Assembly (NCBI GenBank): GCA_020524245.1
Contig: JAIVLN010000001.1
Coordinates: forward strand, 124,001-188,000
DNA: 64,000 nt
Direction of reading: 5' to 3'
DNA from: Rossellomorea aquimaris
Lineage (GTDB): Bacteria > Bacillota > Bacilli > Bacillales > Fictibacillaceae
Shown here: piece by piece, positions 57,127 through 64,000 of the stretch
Layout of the letters: each line of letters begins with the position of its first letter
Position numbering within the stretch: position 1 is the stretch's first letter
Made by a program: the position numbers and the translations under genes
The notes under the pieces: model-generated
Told to the model about the DNA's origin: nothing
The model's input: the letters and a program-made list of their open reading frames with translations, nothing else
Database searches by the model: none

Positions 57127-57600
57127 ATGCAAACGGTTTATGGTGTTGAACACAAGGAACTTAGAAACCAAGGGTCAGGCTTCATCAGTCAATTCGTCCG
57201 AAAAATTGCAAACGCTGCCAAAGTCGTCGATCGGGATGATCGTTTGTGCATTGTGCAATCTGAAGAAGATTTCAGTGCTCTTCAAGACTTGTTCCAGAAA
57301 GAGAATGTGTTGGAGGAAAGCTTTGAGCTTTATCCGCTCCAATCTCCTACCACAACCTTCAACACCGATTATGGGTTTGTTTCCACCTCCAACCATGCCT
57401 ATCTTTATAAGGAGATGACGATTCCTTTTCAAATGAAAGACGAAGGAGAAAGTGCAAAAATGGCGATGATGCAAATGGAAGAACATTTAGTAGGAGAAGA
57501 CGACTCAGTCAGTCCGGTCATCTATTTCGCCGATCGAAAGCAGAAAGAGTTGATCGAGCAGATTGCTTCTGCTTATGAAGTGACCGTCACATTTTTGTAA
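57127..57600 (+). CDS. Hypothetical protein, 157 residues
   Basis: I do not recognise this protein. It has no signal peptide or membrane segment; the N-terminal part is basic (GFISQFVRKIANAAKVVDRD), the rest acidic. The C-terminus (ADRKQKELIEQIASAYEVTVTFL; see last 23 residues) looks like a mixed alpha/beta domain. GAGG lies 5 bases before ATG 57127; an ATG at 57103 is possible. A likely promoter lies upstream. Confidence 0.65.
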   Translation: MQTVYGVEHKELRNQGSGFISQFVRKIANAAKVVDRDDRLCIVQSEEDFSALQDLFQKENVLEESFELYPLQSPTTTFNTDYGFVSTSNHAYLYKEMTIPFQMKDEGESAKMAMMQMEEHLVGEDDSVSPVIYFADRKQKELIEQIASAYEVTVTFL

Positions 57601-57610
57601 GGAAGGATTC

Positions 57611-57639
57611 TCGACATTGTCAGAAAAAACAGGTACAAT
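57611..57639 (+). promoter_or_regulatory. Sigma-A promoter of yqgW
   Basis: TCGACA (57611-57616), 17 bases, TACAAT (57634-57639), about 95 bases before the start codon. Confidence 0.6.
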
Positions 57640-57737
57640 AGGATAGGCAATCATTCTATTACATAGATTGTTTTGAAGAAACAGGTTATATTAATACTAA
57701 CTAGAAAACTTTCCGAATCGATAAGGGGGGAAATCTT

Positions 57738-57923
57738 ATGGCATTGGCAATTATCTTTGGCCTTGTAACCCTTTTTGCAGTATGGGCACTGTTTAGAGAA
57801 ATGAAGAAGAAAAATGTATTAGCACTAGGCTTCGCATTTTTGACTGTTGCGGTGTTTGGATGGTTTACGGTGATGACTGTCATCGACCTTTTCCACACTG
57901 GCGGTTGGGGCGCTGGTCACTAA
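57738..57923 (+). CDS. yqgW: DUF2759 membrane protein YqgW
   Basis: A 61-residue protein with two membrane segments (about 3-19 and 28-50) and the FGWFTVMTVIDL segment of the DUF2759 family. AGGGGGG precedes the ATG. Function unknown. Confidence 0.88.
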   Translation: MALAIIFGLVTLFAVWALFREMKKKNVLALGFAFLTVAVFGWFTVMTVIDLFHTGGWGAGH

Positions 57924-57936
57924 TTTTCACGGAAAA

Positions 57937-57960
57937 GAACCCGGTCATTGGACCGGGTTC
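57937..57960 (+). terminator. Bidirectional terminator between yqgW and yqgV
   Basis: GAACCCGGTC and GACCGGGTTC form a perfect 10-bp stem with a 4-nt loop; T-runs occur on both sides (TTTTTT on plus, TTTTCC on minus). Confidence 0.92.
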
Positions 57961-57964
57961 TTTT

Positions 57965-58279
57965 TTATGCATGATTGTTCAGTTTGGATTGAATCGTATT
58001 AACCTTATCCGTCATCTTCACTTTCTTATCTCTGCGATCATCGATACGGATATTCGTTGCCACCCGCTGAATTCCATTTTGGAAAGGTACTTCGTGGACT
58101 TGACGGATGACCTCTAGTAAATCTTCCATCTCTCCTTCAATTAATGTACTCATCGGGGTAAGCTCATAACGAATTTTATCTGTATTCGCTTCTAACACTT
58201 TTTGGATTTCGACCACATAATCACTCACACTCGGTGTTTCCGTACCGATTGGGATGACCGTTATGTCTACGATTGCCAT
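57965..58279 (-). CDS. yqgV: MTH1187/YkoF-type thiamine-binding protein YqgV
   Basis: A 104-residue ferredoxin-like protein (MAIVDITVIPIGTETPSVSDYV) of COG0011. Relatives bind thiamine or hydroxymethylpyrimidine. AGGGAGG precedes ATG 58279. It overlaps or abuts the transporter genes and probably shares their transcript, so it may act with them (inference). Confidence 0.88.
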   Translation of the reverse strand: MAIVDITVIPIGTETPSVSDYVVEIQKVLEANTDKIRYELTPMSTLIEGEMEDLLEVIRQVHEVPFQNGIQRVATNIRIDDRRDKKVKMTDKVNTIQSKLNNHA

Positions 58280-58296
58280 ATTTATTCCTCCCTTTT

Positions 58297-59070
58297 TCAA
58301 GTATGTAAATCAAGCAATTGCATTTTATCATTAAAGTAGAACCGGTATAAAAAGATTGTTACTAGCATTGCACAGACAGCTACAGAAACAAATATACTGA
58401 GCGAAATGACGATCTGATATCGGACGGCATCCAACGGTGAAACTCCGCCTAGAATCAATCCTGTCATCATTCCTGGCAATTGGACGAGACCAATTGTCTT
58501 CAATCCGTCAATGTTCGGTATCATCGCTGCCTTCAACGTTTTTCGAATGATTTGATGAGAAGATTGCTTCGGATTGGCACCTAAAGATAGGGCGGCAAGA
58601 ATTCTCCCTCTTTCTTCTTTAAATTGGCTTTGTAATCTCTCAAGAGCAAGGCCGATTGCAATCATGCTGTTTCCAATGATCATTCCGCTGATTGGAATCA
58701 CTTTTTCAGCTGTAAAAGGAATATATCCGAAGCCGAGCCAGAGGGAAATAATTAAAGCCTCAATCAAGGCGATTACCGCAAACACCACTACTCTGACATA
58801 AGGAATTCCCTTCCCTTTTCTTGCTGCGTTCAAGGTGGCAACGATAATCATGACCGCAACCCACAAGCCGATTCCCTGCCAACTCGGTAAATCAAAAAGA
58901 AAAGTCAGCACATAACCAATGGCGAAAAGTTGCACAACACCACGGAGTGAAGACCATAAAACCGATTTGGAAAGATTCAATGAGAACCAATAGGAAAGCG
59001 AAACGGGAATCATCACAAAGACGATAATGAATAGTAATGATAAATTCGAGATTTCAGTGGTTCCTTGCAT
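58297..59070 (-). CDS. FetB/UPF0014-type ABC transporter permease
   Basis: A 257-residue permease with seven predicted membrane segments. Conserved SLRGVVQLFAIGYVL and QLPGMMTGLILGGVSP mark the UPF0014 (FetB/ALS3) family. In E. coli FetAB exports iron; the substrate here is unknown. An ATG at 59079 overlaps the fetA stop, but the ribosome binding site lies too close to it, so ATG 59070 is preferred. Confidence 0.87.
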   Translation of the reverse strand: MQGTTEISNLSLLFIIVFVMIPVSLSYWFSLNLSKSVLWSSLRGVVQLFAIGYVLTFLFDLPSWQGIGLWVAVMIIVATLNAARKGKGIPYVRVVVFAVIALIEALIISLWLGFGYIPFTAEKVIPISGMIIGNSMIAIGLALERLQSQFKEERGRILAALSLGANPKQSSHQIIRKTLKAAMIPNIDGLKTIGLVQLPGMMTGLILGGVSPLDAVRYQIVISLSIFVSVAVCAMLVTIFLYRFYFNDKMQLLDLHT

Positions 59071-59075
59071 GGTCG

Positions 59076-59777
59076 TCATTCCTCCAAAAACATTTTCAAC
59101 GTTTCGGTCTGGGGATTTTTAAACAATTTTTCCGTATTCCCTTTTTCAATGAGTTGTCCATCTTTTATAAAGATCGTCTGATTTCCCATCCGTTCCGCTT
59201 GACGAAGATTATGGGTGACCATCATGATCGTAAGTCCTCTCTCTTCTTTAAGTTTAAATAATAGGGCTTCAATATGTTCAACCGTCTTGATATCCAAAGC
59301 GCTTGTCGCTTCATCCAACAAAAGGACGGACGGTTTGTTTGCCAGTGTTCTCGCCAGTGCCACCCTTTGCTGTTCCCCGCCGGACAAAGTACTTACTTCT
59401 CTTGTTATGTAGGACTGCGGAAGTTCAACAAGCTCTAATAAACGTTTCGTTTCACCGGGCTCCCATTCACCGCAAAGTTTTGGACCATATTCGATGTTCT
59501 CTTCCGTCGTACCATCAAAAAGATAAGCGGATTGAAACACCATTCCGATTTCCCGACGCAGCTTTGTTACCGGAAACTCTTGAATGTCTGTCCCTTTATA
59601 AAAGATACGTCCTTCTTGAGGTTCTTCCAATCGGTTCAATAAGAGTAAAAGGCTGCTCTTACCTGCACCAGAAGGACCAATTACTGTCGTAATCTCTTTC
59701 GATTGAAGTTCAAAAGAGATGCTTTTCAACACATCAGTCGTTAAGCCTTTACTTTTCAAAATAGCCGTCGATTTCAT
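59076..59777 (-). CDS. FetA-type ABC transporter ATP-binding protein
   Basis: A 233-residue ATPase: Walker A GPSGAGKSS (near 34), signature LSGGEQQRVALARTLA, Walker B LLLDEATSALD and switch His in MMVTHN. It couples to the FetB-like permease downstream. GGAG lies 8 bases before ATG 59777; the frame to 59816 is not needed. Confidence 0.88.
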   Translation of the reverse strand: MKSTAILKSKGLTTDVLKSISFELQSKEITTVIGPSGAGKSSLLLLLNRLEEPQEGRIFYKGTDIQEFPVTKLRREIGMVFQSAYLFDGTTEENIEYGPKLCGEWEPGETKRLLELVELPQSYITREVSTLSGGEQQRVALARTLANKPSVLLLDEATSALDIKTVEHIEALLFKLKEERGLTIMMVTHNLRQAERMGNQTIFIKDGQLIEKGNTEKLFKNPQTETLKMFLEE

Positions 59778-59934
59778 AGATTCCGCTCCAAAAGTCTTAT
59801 TATTTCTATTGTACACATAGAATGAAGGATTTAATATCCAACGCGATACAACAGTTTTACTATAACAAAAAACCTCCGGTGATACTTAGCAAACGGGTTC
59901 GGTTCAAAGTGAGAAACGCTAAAGATAACAAATA

Positions 59935-59959
59935 GGGACCATCCTATTTGGATGATCCC
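59935..59959 (-). terminator. Possible terminator of the lipoprotein gene
   Basis: GGGACCATCC and GGATGATCCC form a stem with one mismatch, followed by a T-rich run on both strands. Confidence 0.55.
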
Positions 59960-59999
59960 TTTGTTATGCCATTAATGTCTCCTTTTAACTGAAAAAGGC

Positions 60000-60416
60000 T
60001 TAACTTTGCTCTACATTAATTTTTGATAACTTTTCTCCTGTTAGTATTTCAAATAGAACGGCGGAATCTTCCTCATTTAATTGAAAATATTTATTTTCAG
60101 CATCTATTACGAGTTCCACATTAATTTTATTAGGACTTACCCAAAGTTCATATAACACGGCTTTTGCTTCTATTTCAGGATTTTTAAATTGAAATATAAA
60201 TCTGTAATCAGCAGGACGTGCCATATTTACTTTTGCAGTTTCCCAATCAACATTGCCTAATATTTTCTTAACCTCTTGAACTAGTTCATTGTTCGTAATT
60301 TCTTTGAAGTCTTCATATTTAATTTTTTGTCCTTCGTTTTCTATTCCGTTCACACAACCAGTAATTATAAATAAAAACATTGCAATCATAACTAAAAATA
60401 ACTTTTGAATGTTCAT
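60000..60416 (-). CDS. Putative lipoprotein, 138 residues
   Basis: A lipoprotein signal (MNIQKLFLVMIAMFLFIITGC) with the lipobox ITGC (Cys near 21), then a soluble domain of about 117 residues (YEDFKEITNNELVQEV...). I do not recognise the domain. AGGTGGGG precedes ATG 60416. It is more AT-rich than its neighbours, which suits recent acquisition. Confidence 0.75.
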   Translation of the reverse strand: MNIQKLFLVMIAMFLFIITGCVNGIENEGQKIKYEDFKEITNNELVQEVKKILGNVDWETAKVNMARPADYRFIFQFKNPEIEAKAVLYELWVSPNKINVELVIDAENKYFQLNEEDSAVLFEILTGEKLSKINVEQS

Positions 60417-60770
60417 TTGCCCCACCTTACTTAGACAAGTGCTTATTATAATAGCTCCCTCCAAAAAATTTCTTGTCCCACTATCCCGCCTAATTCTTAT
60501 GTATTAAACAAAAAGAGGCGTAATCCTTTAACAAAAGGTTCACCATTAATCGTTGTTTCAACCTAATGTAACGTCATTGTTTGAGAAAATGCTAAGCGGA
60601 AAAGCATTAAATGAAGGGATTTGCCAAGATATCAGTTTTAGGCTTTGAATATAAACTTCATATTTTAGACAATTTAAATCAAAATTTCTGTGACTATGAT
60701 AAAAATCACATCCGAATCTCTGTTTGATTCGTTATCTTATTAAATATGAGACGAAAAAGGAGAAAAAGAA

Positions 60771-62168
60771 ATGAAATCACAACCACAACTCAACCATAAC
60801 AGTTATGAAACTAAGGAAGAAGCTGCCCTAGTAAACAAAAAAAAAAACTCACTTTACTCAACGCTTTGGCGTTGGCATTTCTACGCAGGTATTATTTTTG
60901 CACCGTTTCTTATTATCTTATCGTTTAGTGGAGCAGTTTATTTATTTAAGCCACAAATCGAATCATTTATGTATAAAGATCTTTATGAAGTCAAAAACAC
61001 AGAAGTCTCTACCCTTTCCGCTTCGAAACAAATTGAAAAAGTCTACGATGCCTATCCAGATGCGACTGTTACATCTATGCTGTTTTTAGATGACCCATAT
61101 AGAACGACAAAAATGGGATTATTGCAAAATGGAGAAGAGACCTCAGTGTATGTAAATCCTTATAATGGAGACATTGCGGGAACAATGAAAGCTGAAGACG
61201 AGTTCACTGAAATATTTAAAAAGCTACATAGTGAATTGATCGTTGGTGGAACAGTGGCGAATCGCATTGTTGAGCTTGCTGCATGCTGGACAATCATTTT
61301 GCTATTAACAGGACTTTATATTTGGTGGCCAAGAAATCGTGCGTCTATCTGGGGCACTGTTTTACCAAGACTTCGAGCAAAAGGTAGGACGTTTTGGAGA
61401 GATATACATGCTGTTCCAGCTTTTTGGTTTTCTATTTTCATCGTGATCCTAATCGCTACCGGTCTTCCATGGTCAGGCGTAATGGGAGAACAAATAAACC
61501 GATTAGCAGTTTCAACGAATACAGGGTTTCCTGAGAAAGAACAACCTGAATCGGTTGTTAAAACAAAAGATGTTGCGACAGATGTACCTTGGGCTGCAGA
61601 AAATTTACCGGTACCCGTTTCTACACTAAAGGAATCTGGAACCCTTTCCGCAGATGAAATCAGTACGATTGCAGTTGATGAAAAAGTGAAGAAACCTTAC
61701 ACAATTTCATTCCCAGAAGGCGATAAAGGTGTTTATACCATATCCAGTTCACATACAAAACCAGGGGATAATGCAACACTTCATGTCGATCAATATGATG
61801 GAACAGTTCTCACAGATGTCCGTTTTAGTGATTATGGTATCATGGCAAAAGGAATTCTTTACGGGATCGCTTTACATGAAGGGCGATTATTCGGTATTGC
61901 GAATCAAATCATCGGATTAATAGTATGTATCGGACTCATTGGAGTCGCTGTCAGTTCATTCTTTATGTGGAAAAAGCGAAAGCCGGGAGGAAAAGTCGGT
62001 GCTCCAAAGAAATCTGAAAACAAAAAGATTACACGTGGAGTATTCATCATCATGCTTGTGTTAGGAATCATGATGCCTTTAGTCGGAATCTCAATCGTTG
62101 TTGTCTTCCTTTTAGACAGATTTGTACTTCCGTACATCCCTAAAATGCAACGTTGGTTAGGCGCATAA
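60771..62168 (+). CDS. PepSY-associated membrane protein
   Basis: A 465-residue protein: cytoplasmic N-terminus, membrane helix (YAGIIFAPFLIILSFSGAVYLF), a PepSY-type outer domain (about 60-150), two further helices near 165-185 and 220-240, a second PepSY domain (about 270-380) and two C-terminal helices. This is the PepSY_TM layout seen in iron-regulated or siderophore-reductase membrane proteins. Heme/iron role is only inferred. AAAAAGGAG precedes the ATG; 60465-60770 upstream shows no other gene. Confidence 0.87.
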   Translation: MKSQPQLNHNSYETKEEAALVNKKKNSLYSTLWRWHFYAGIIFAPFLIILSFSGAVYLFKPQIESFMYKDLYEVKNTEVSTLSASKQIEKVYDAYPDATVTSMLFLDDPYRTTKMGLLQNGEETSVYVNPYNGDIAGTMKAEDEFTEIFKKLHSELIVGGTVANRIVELAACWTIILLLTGLYIWWPRNRASIWGTVLPRLRAKGRTFWRDIHAVPAFWFSIFIVILIATGLPWSGVMGEQINRLAVSTNTGFPEKEQPESVVKTKDVATDVPWAAENLPVPVSTLKESGTLSADEISTIAVDEKVKKPYTISFPEGDKGVYTISSSHTKPGDNATLHVDQYDGTVLTDVRFSDYGIMAKGILYGIALHEGRLFGIANQIIGLIVCIGLIGVAVSSFFMWKKRKPGGKVGAPKKSENKKITRGVFIIMLVLGIMMPLVGISIVVVFLLDRFVLPYIPKMQRWLGA

Positions 62169-62190
62169 AGTTTGTGACTTGAAATTAAAA

Positions 62191-62221
62191 AGGGCTGAAC
62201 CATTTTTTACGGTTTAGCCCT
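62191..62221 (+). terminator. Terminator of the PepSY gene
   Basis: AGGGCTGAACC pairs with GGTTTAGCCCT around TATTTTTTAC; it contains the stop region of the small lipoprotein on the other strand, so it may serve both. Confidence 0.75.
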
Positions 62222-62389
62222 CATCCATATAACTGTCACAATCTCCAAACCTGTTTTAGAAGGACTTATAGTGAATTCTCCATCCATACTATAATGTAAC
62301 TCTTCTTCAATTGTATTGCAGGAACCAGATTGCTCCTGAGAACAACTTATTGTCAAAAGGCCTAAAAAAATAACAAGCATTCCTCTCAT
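62207..62389 (-). CDS. Small putative lipoprotein, 60 residues
   Basis: MRGMLVIFLGLLTISCSQEQ gives a short signal with lipobox TISC, then a ~45-residue polar part. GGGG stands only 2 bases from this ATG; the ATG at 62380 fits the site better and gives 57 residues. The C-terminal codons lie inside the terminator hairpin. Not recognised; could be degenerate. Confidence 0.5.
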   Translation of the reverse strand: MRGMLVIFLGLLTISCSQEQSGSCNTIEEELHYSMDGEFTISPSKTGLEIVTVIWMRAKP

Positions 62390-62471
62390 ATCCCCACACA
62401 TCTCATTTCTACAATTGTATTCAATTCCCAGAAAGCTGCCATCCATTTTTTCGTATTTCCCTTTTTAAGAG

Positions 62472-62570
62472 CTATTTACTAATGATAACTTCACTGAGTT
62501 CAACACTTTCATCCCATTCAAAAGCTCTCTTTGAGTGGGTGACTTCACGGGTTTCAGCGTTTTCACCCAT
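62472..62570 (-). CDS. Possible 32-residue protein
   Basis: ATG 62570 opens MGENAETREVTHSKRAFEWD and ends ESVELSEVIISK. Composition is like a real charged peptide, but no good ribosome binding site is seen and it is short. It fills the gap after the HIT gene. Could be a remnant. Confidence 0.25.
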   Translation of the reverse strand: MGENAETREVTHSKRAFEWDESVELSEVIISK

Positions 62571-62581
62571 CCAGATTCACT

Positions 62582-62911
62582 TTAAATTAACTTTTCACCC
62601 GTTACGATGTGCCAGTGCAAGTGTTTGGAGTCTTGATAACTTCCCAGGTTTGTGATGACTCGACAAGCCCCATGGTCTTCTTCAACTTTTTCGGCTACCG
62701 TCCGGACAACTTCCATCAACTCTGAAAATAAGCCGAGATCATGCTCTTCCACTTTCGTAAGGGATGGGATATGTTTTTTTGGAATGGCTACGATATGTAC
62801 TTGATAGGCAGGTCTTGTATGATGGTAAGCCAGAACATTTTCCGTTTCGTGCACCTTATCCACTTCCGTGTTGCCGCTCAACACTTCATCACAATAAAAA
62901 TCAGTTGTCAT
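62582..62911 (-). CDS. HIT-family nucleotide-binding protein
   Basis: A 109-residue histidine triad protein; the active-site motif is HLHWHIVTG (near 98-106). HIT proteins hydrolyse nucleoside phosphoramidates or related nucleotides. It ends shortly after the triad. AGGGAGAG precedes the ATG. Confidence 0.9.
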   Translation of the reverse strand: MTTDFYCDEVLSGNTEVDKVHETENVLAYHHTRPAYQVHIVAIPKKHIPSLTKVEEHDLGLFSELMEVVRTVAEKVEEDHGACRVITNLGSYQDSKHLHWHIVTGEKLI

Positions 62912-62932
62912 GTTTGGGTACTCTCCCTCTAT

Positions 62933-63475
62933 TTAATATCGTCTTTTAAATAAGTCTGGGTAATCTACAATCAGTCCATGCTCGTCTACCTTAATTTCGG
63001 ATTGGAACCTTCCACTCTCATATTGAAATAGGCTATGAGTATCAGTATGTTCTAGGAATGTATAGCGCTGTTTCACCTTTTTAAACTCTAATGAGGGTAT
63101 CGAGATGTAGACCATTTCAAAATCCCTTGATTGGTTGCGTTCCCACTGGAGGCGATTGATAGGCAGCGAATTTGAAAACGGTGTCGCGGATAGGTCAACA
63201 TCAATCGCTCCTTCCAAAGCCTCTATTCGTTCTTCGTGTTCATTGAACCAGTTTCCGTTCCCGTCCGACTTTAATTTCAGTGTTTGGTGAAGATCTACGA
63301 TGATTTCAAGTTCTTTCGTCAACCATTTTTCAAGATGAAGTGTGTAGCTCACTTTATGGGGCACCTGATCCATGAACAGAATGGTGCTATTTACTTTTAC
63401 ATTTGTCGCTTCCTTATTCATTTCAAGAACTTCACTACCATACGCTTCAATATTCTCCCACATAACTTTCAACAT
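62933..63475 (-). CDS. Putative glycolipid-binding family protein
   Basis: A 180-residue protein resembling the putative glycolipid-binding family (DUF1089): WENIEAYGSEVLEM, then a beta-rich domain with SNSLPINRLQW. Function is not established. GGGGGAAGG precedes the ATG. It lies between the HIT gene and the M14 peptidase. Confidence 0.65.
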   Translation of the reverse strand: MLKVMWENIEAYGSEVLEMNKEATNVKVNSTILFMDQVPHKVSYTLHLEKWLTKELEIIVDLHQTLKLKSDGNGNWFNEHEERIEALEGAIDVDLSATPFSNSLPINRLQWERNQSRDFEMVYISIPSLEFKKVKQRYTFLEHTDTHSLFQYESGRFQSEIKVDEHGLIVDYPDLFKRRY

Positions 63476-63549
63476 CGAACAGTCCTTCCCCCTTTTCTAC
63501 TCATCATCTTAACACAATTTTCCATATGACTAGTTAACCATTACAAAAA

Positions 63550-63575
63550 AACCAAACCTACAACAAGGTTTGGTT
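63550..63575 (-). terminator. Terminator of the yqgT-like gene
   Basis: AACCAAACCT and AGGTTTGGTT form a 10-bp stem with a 6-nt loop, followed by TTTTTTTG on the minus strand. Confidence 0.88.
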
Positions 63576-63580
63576 ATCAA

Positions 63581-64000
63581 TCACATATATAAGCTTGCGA
63601 GCATGATGCCTAAACTTTCTTGATAAATTTCATCGTATTGACTGATGGGCAGCGGATTGACCCCTTCTCCCAACTCTACTGTATAGCCTGGTCTTTGCCA
63701 TTCCTGGATGTACCAGTCTTTATACCCTGCATAACTATCAACGTATCGAACAGGCTTATAACCACTCACTCGCTCAAATTCCTGTACAATCGTCTCTGCG
63801 TATGGAGGCTCTAGACCTTCAAAACCCCAGTAGATTTCTTCACCCTGGGTATGAAAGGCGAGGACACGGTCAAAATCCTCTGCCTCGGTCAATTCTGCCA
63901 TGACAATCGCTTCTGGTTCACTCAAGGGTTTATCTCCAGGATAATCCCGTGGCGCTGGGCTTTGAGGTTTTCTAGCTTTTTCGACTTCCCATTTCGCTGG
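63581..64000 (-). CDS. yqgT: M14-family gamma-D-glutamyl-diamino acid endopeptidase-like protein (partial, C-terminal part)
   Basis: The gene runs off the right edge; about 139 C-terminal residues are seen. PAPRDYPGDKPLSEPEA and the catalytic end YTVELGEGVNPLPISQYDEI, with the general-base Glu in VELGEG, match M14 carboxypeptidases of the YqgT (endopeptidase I) type that cut peptidoglycan peptides. Position after yqgV-yqgY agrees with B. subtilis. The zinc-binding HxxE part is outside the window. Confidence 0.85.
   Translation of the reverse strand, partial: PAKWEVEKARKPQSPAPRDYPGDKPLSEPEAIVMAELTEAEDFDRVLAFHTQGEEIYWGFEGLEPPYAETIVQEFERVSGYKPVRYVDSYAGYKDWYIQEWQRPGYTVELGEGVNPLPISQYDEIYQESLGIMLASLYM

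Noticed and set aside
60695-60711. Fur-box-like TGATAAAAATCA upstream of the PepSY gene
   Set aside because: The spacing of the half sites does not fit the 7-1-7 Fur consensus; too weak to call.

Overview
The window is one continuous piece of a Bacillaceae (Firmicutes) chromosome. Gene content and order follow the Bacillus subtilis block running from the bkd operon through spo0A, dxs, accBC, spoIIIA, efp, gcv and comG to yqgT. Endospore genes (spo0A, spoIVB, spoIIIAA-AH, splB), strong AGGAGG-type ribosome binding sites and moderate GC fit this. The presence of an OLE RNA and OapA, not found in B. subtilis, points to an alkaliphilic, halotolerant or otherwise extremophilic branch of Bacillaceae (inference). 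Most genes lie on the minus strand, so the block reads right to left.

Layout, left to right. 1-8425: branched-chain keto acid catabolism (bkdAB partial, bkdAA, lpdV, buk, bcd, ptb) and its sigma-54 activator bkdR, with a textbook -24/-12 promoter before ptb. 8559-9016: two small plus-strand genes. 9097-13969: spo0A, spoIVB, recN, argR. 14118-22007: tlyA-like yqxC, dxs, oapA, the ~610 nt OLE RNA, ispA, xseB, xseA, folD, nusB. 22381-24676: yqhY, accC, accB. 25020-30150: the eight-gene spoIIIA operon with a sigma-E type promoter. 30226-33412: yqhV, efp, papA, aroQ, yqhR. 33640-36468: yqhQ, yqhP, a patatin-like gene, mntR. 36569-37597: splB. 37868-41026: a B12-dependent ribonucleotide reductase gene (nrdJ) split into three exons by two ORF-less group I introns and preceded by paired NrdR boxes. 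41395-47027: lipM, yqhL and gcvT-gcvPA-gcvPB behind a tandem glycine riboswitch. 47571-50233: yqhH, yqhG, yqzE. 50261-54723: aroK and comGA-GG. 55022-59777: yqgY, a MidA-like methyltransferase, a metallo-hydrolase, an orphan gene, yqgW, yqgV and a FetAB-type ABC transporter. 59817-63475: a more AT-rich accessory stretch (two small lipoproteins, a PepSY membrane protein, a HIT protein, a glycolipid-binding-like protein). 63581-64000: the C-terminal part of a YqgT-like M14 peptidase.

Functional links. bkd and gcv both need lipoylated carrier proteins, and lipM sits next to gcv. The ispA-OLE-oapA-dxs cluster ties an RNA-membrane-protein complex to isoprenoid synthesis. spoIIIA, spoIVB, spo0A and splB serve sporulation and spore DNA repair.

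Most unusual content: the OLE RNA/OapA pair; the doubly intron-split nrdJ; and three intergenic arrays (near 10189, 37676 and 42842) that share an exact 52-nt period although their sequences differ. Two of these are clearly 47-nt units separated by 5-nt spacers. Other repeats include a 43-nt tandem repeat with a compensatory base change (22102), a dispersed ~35-nt repeat (17531 and 22250) and a REP-like 21-bp hairpin (24839).
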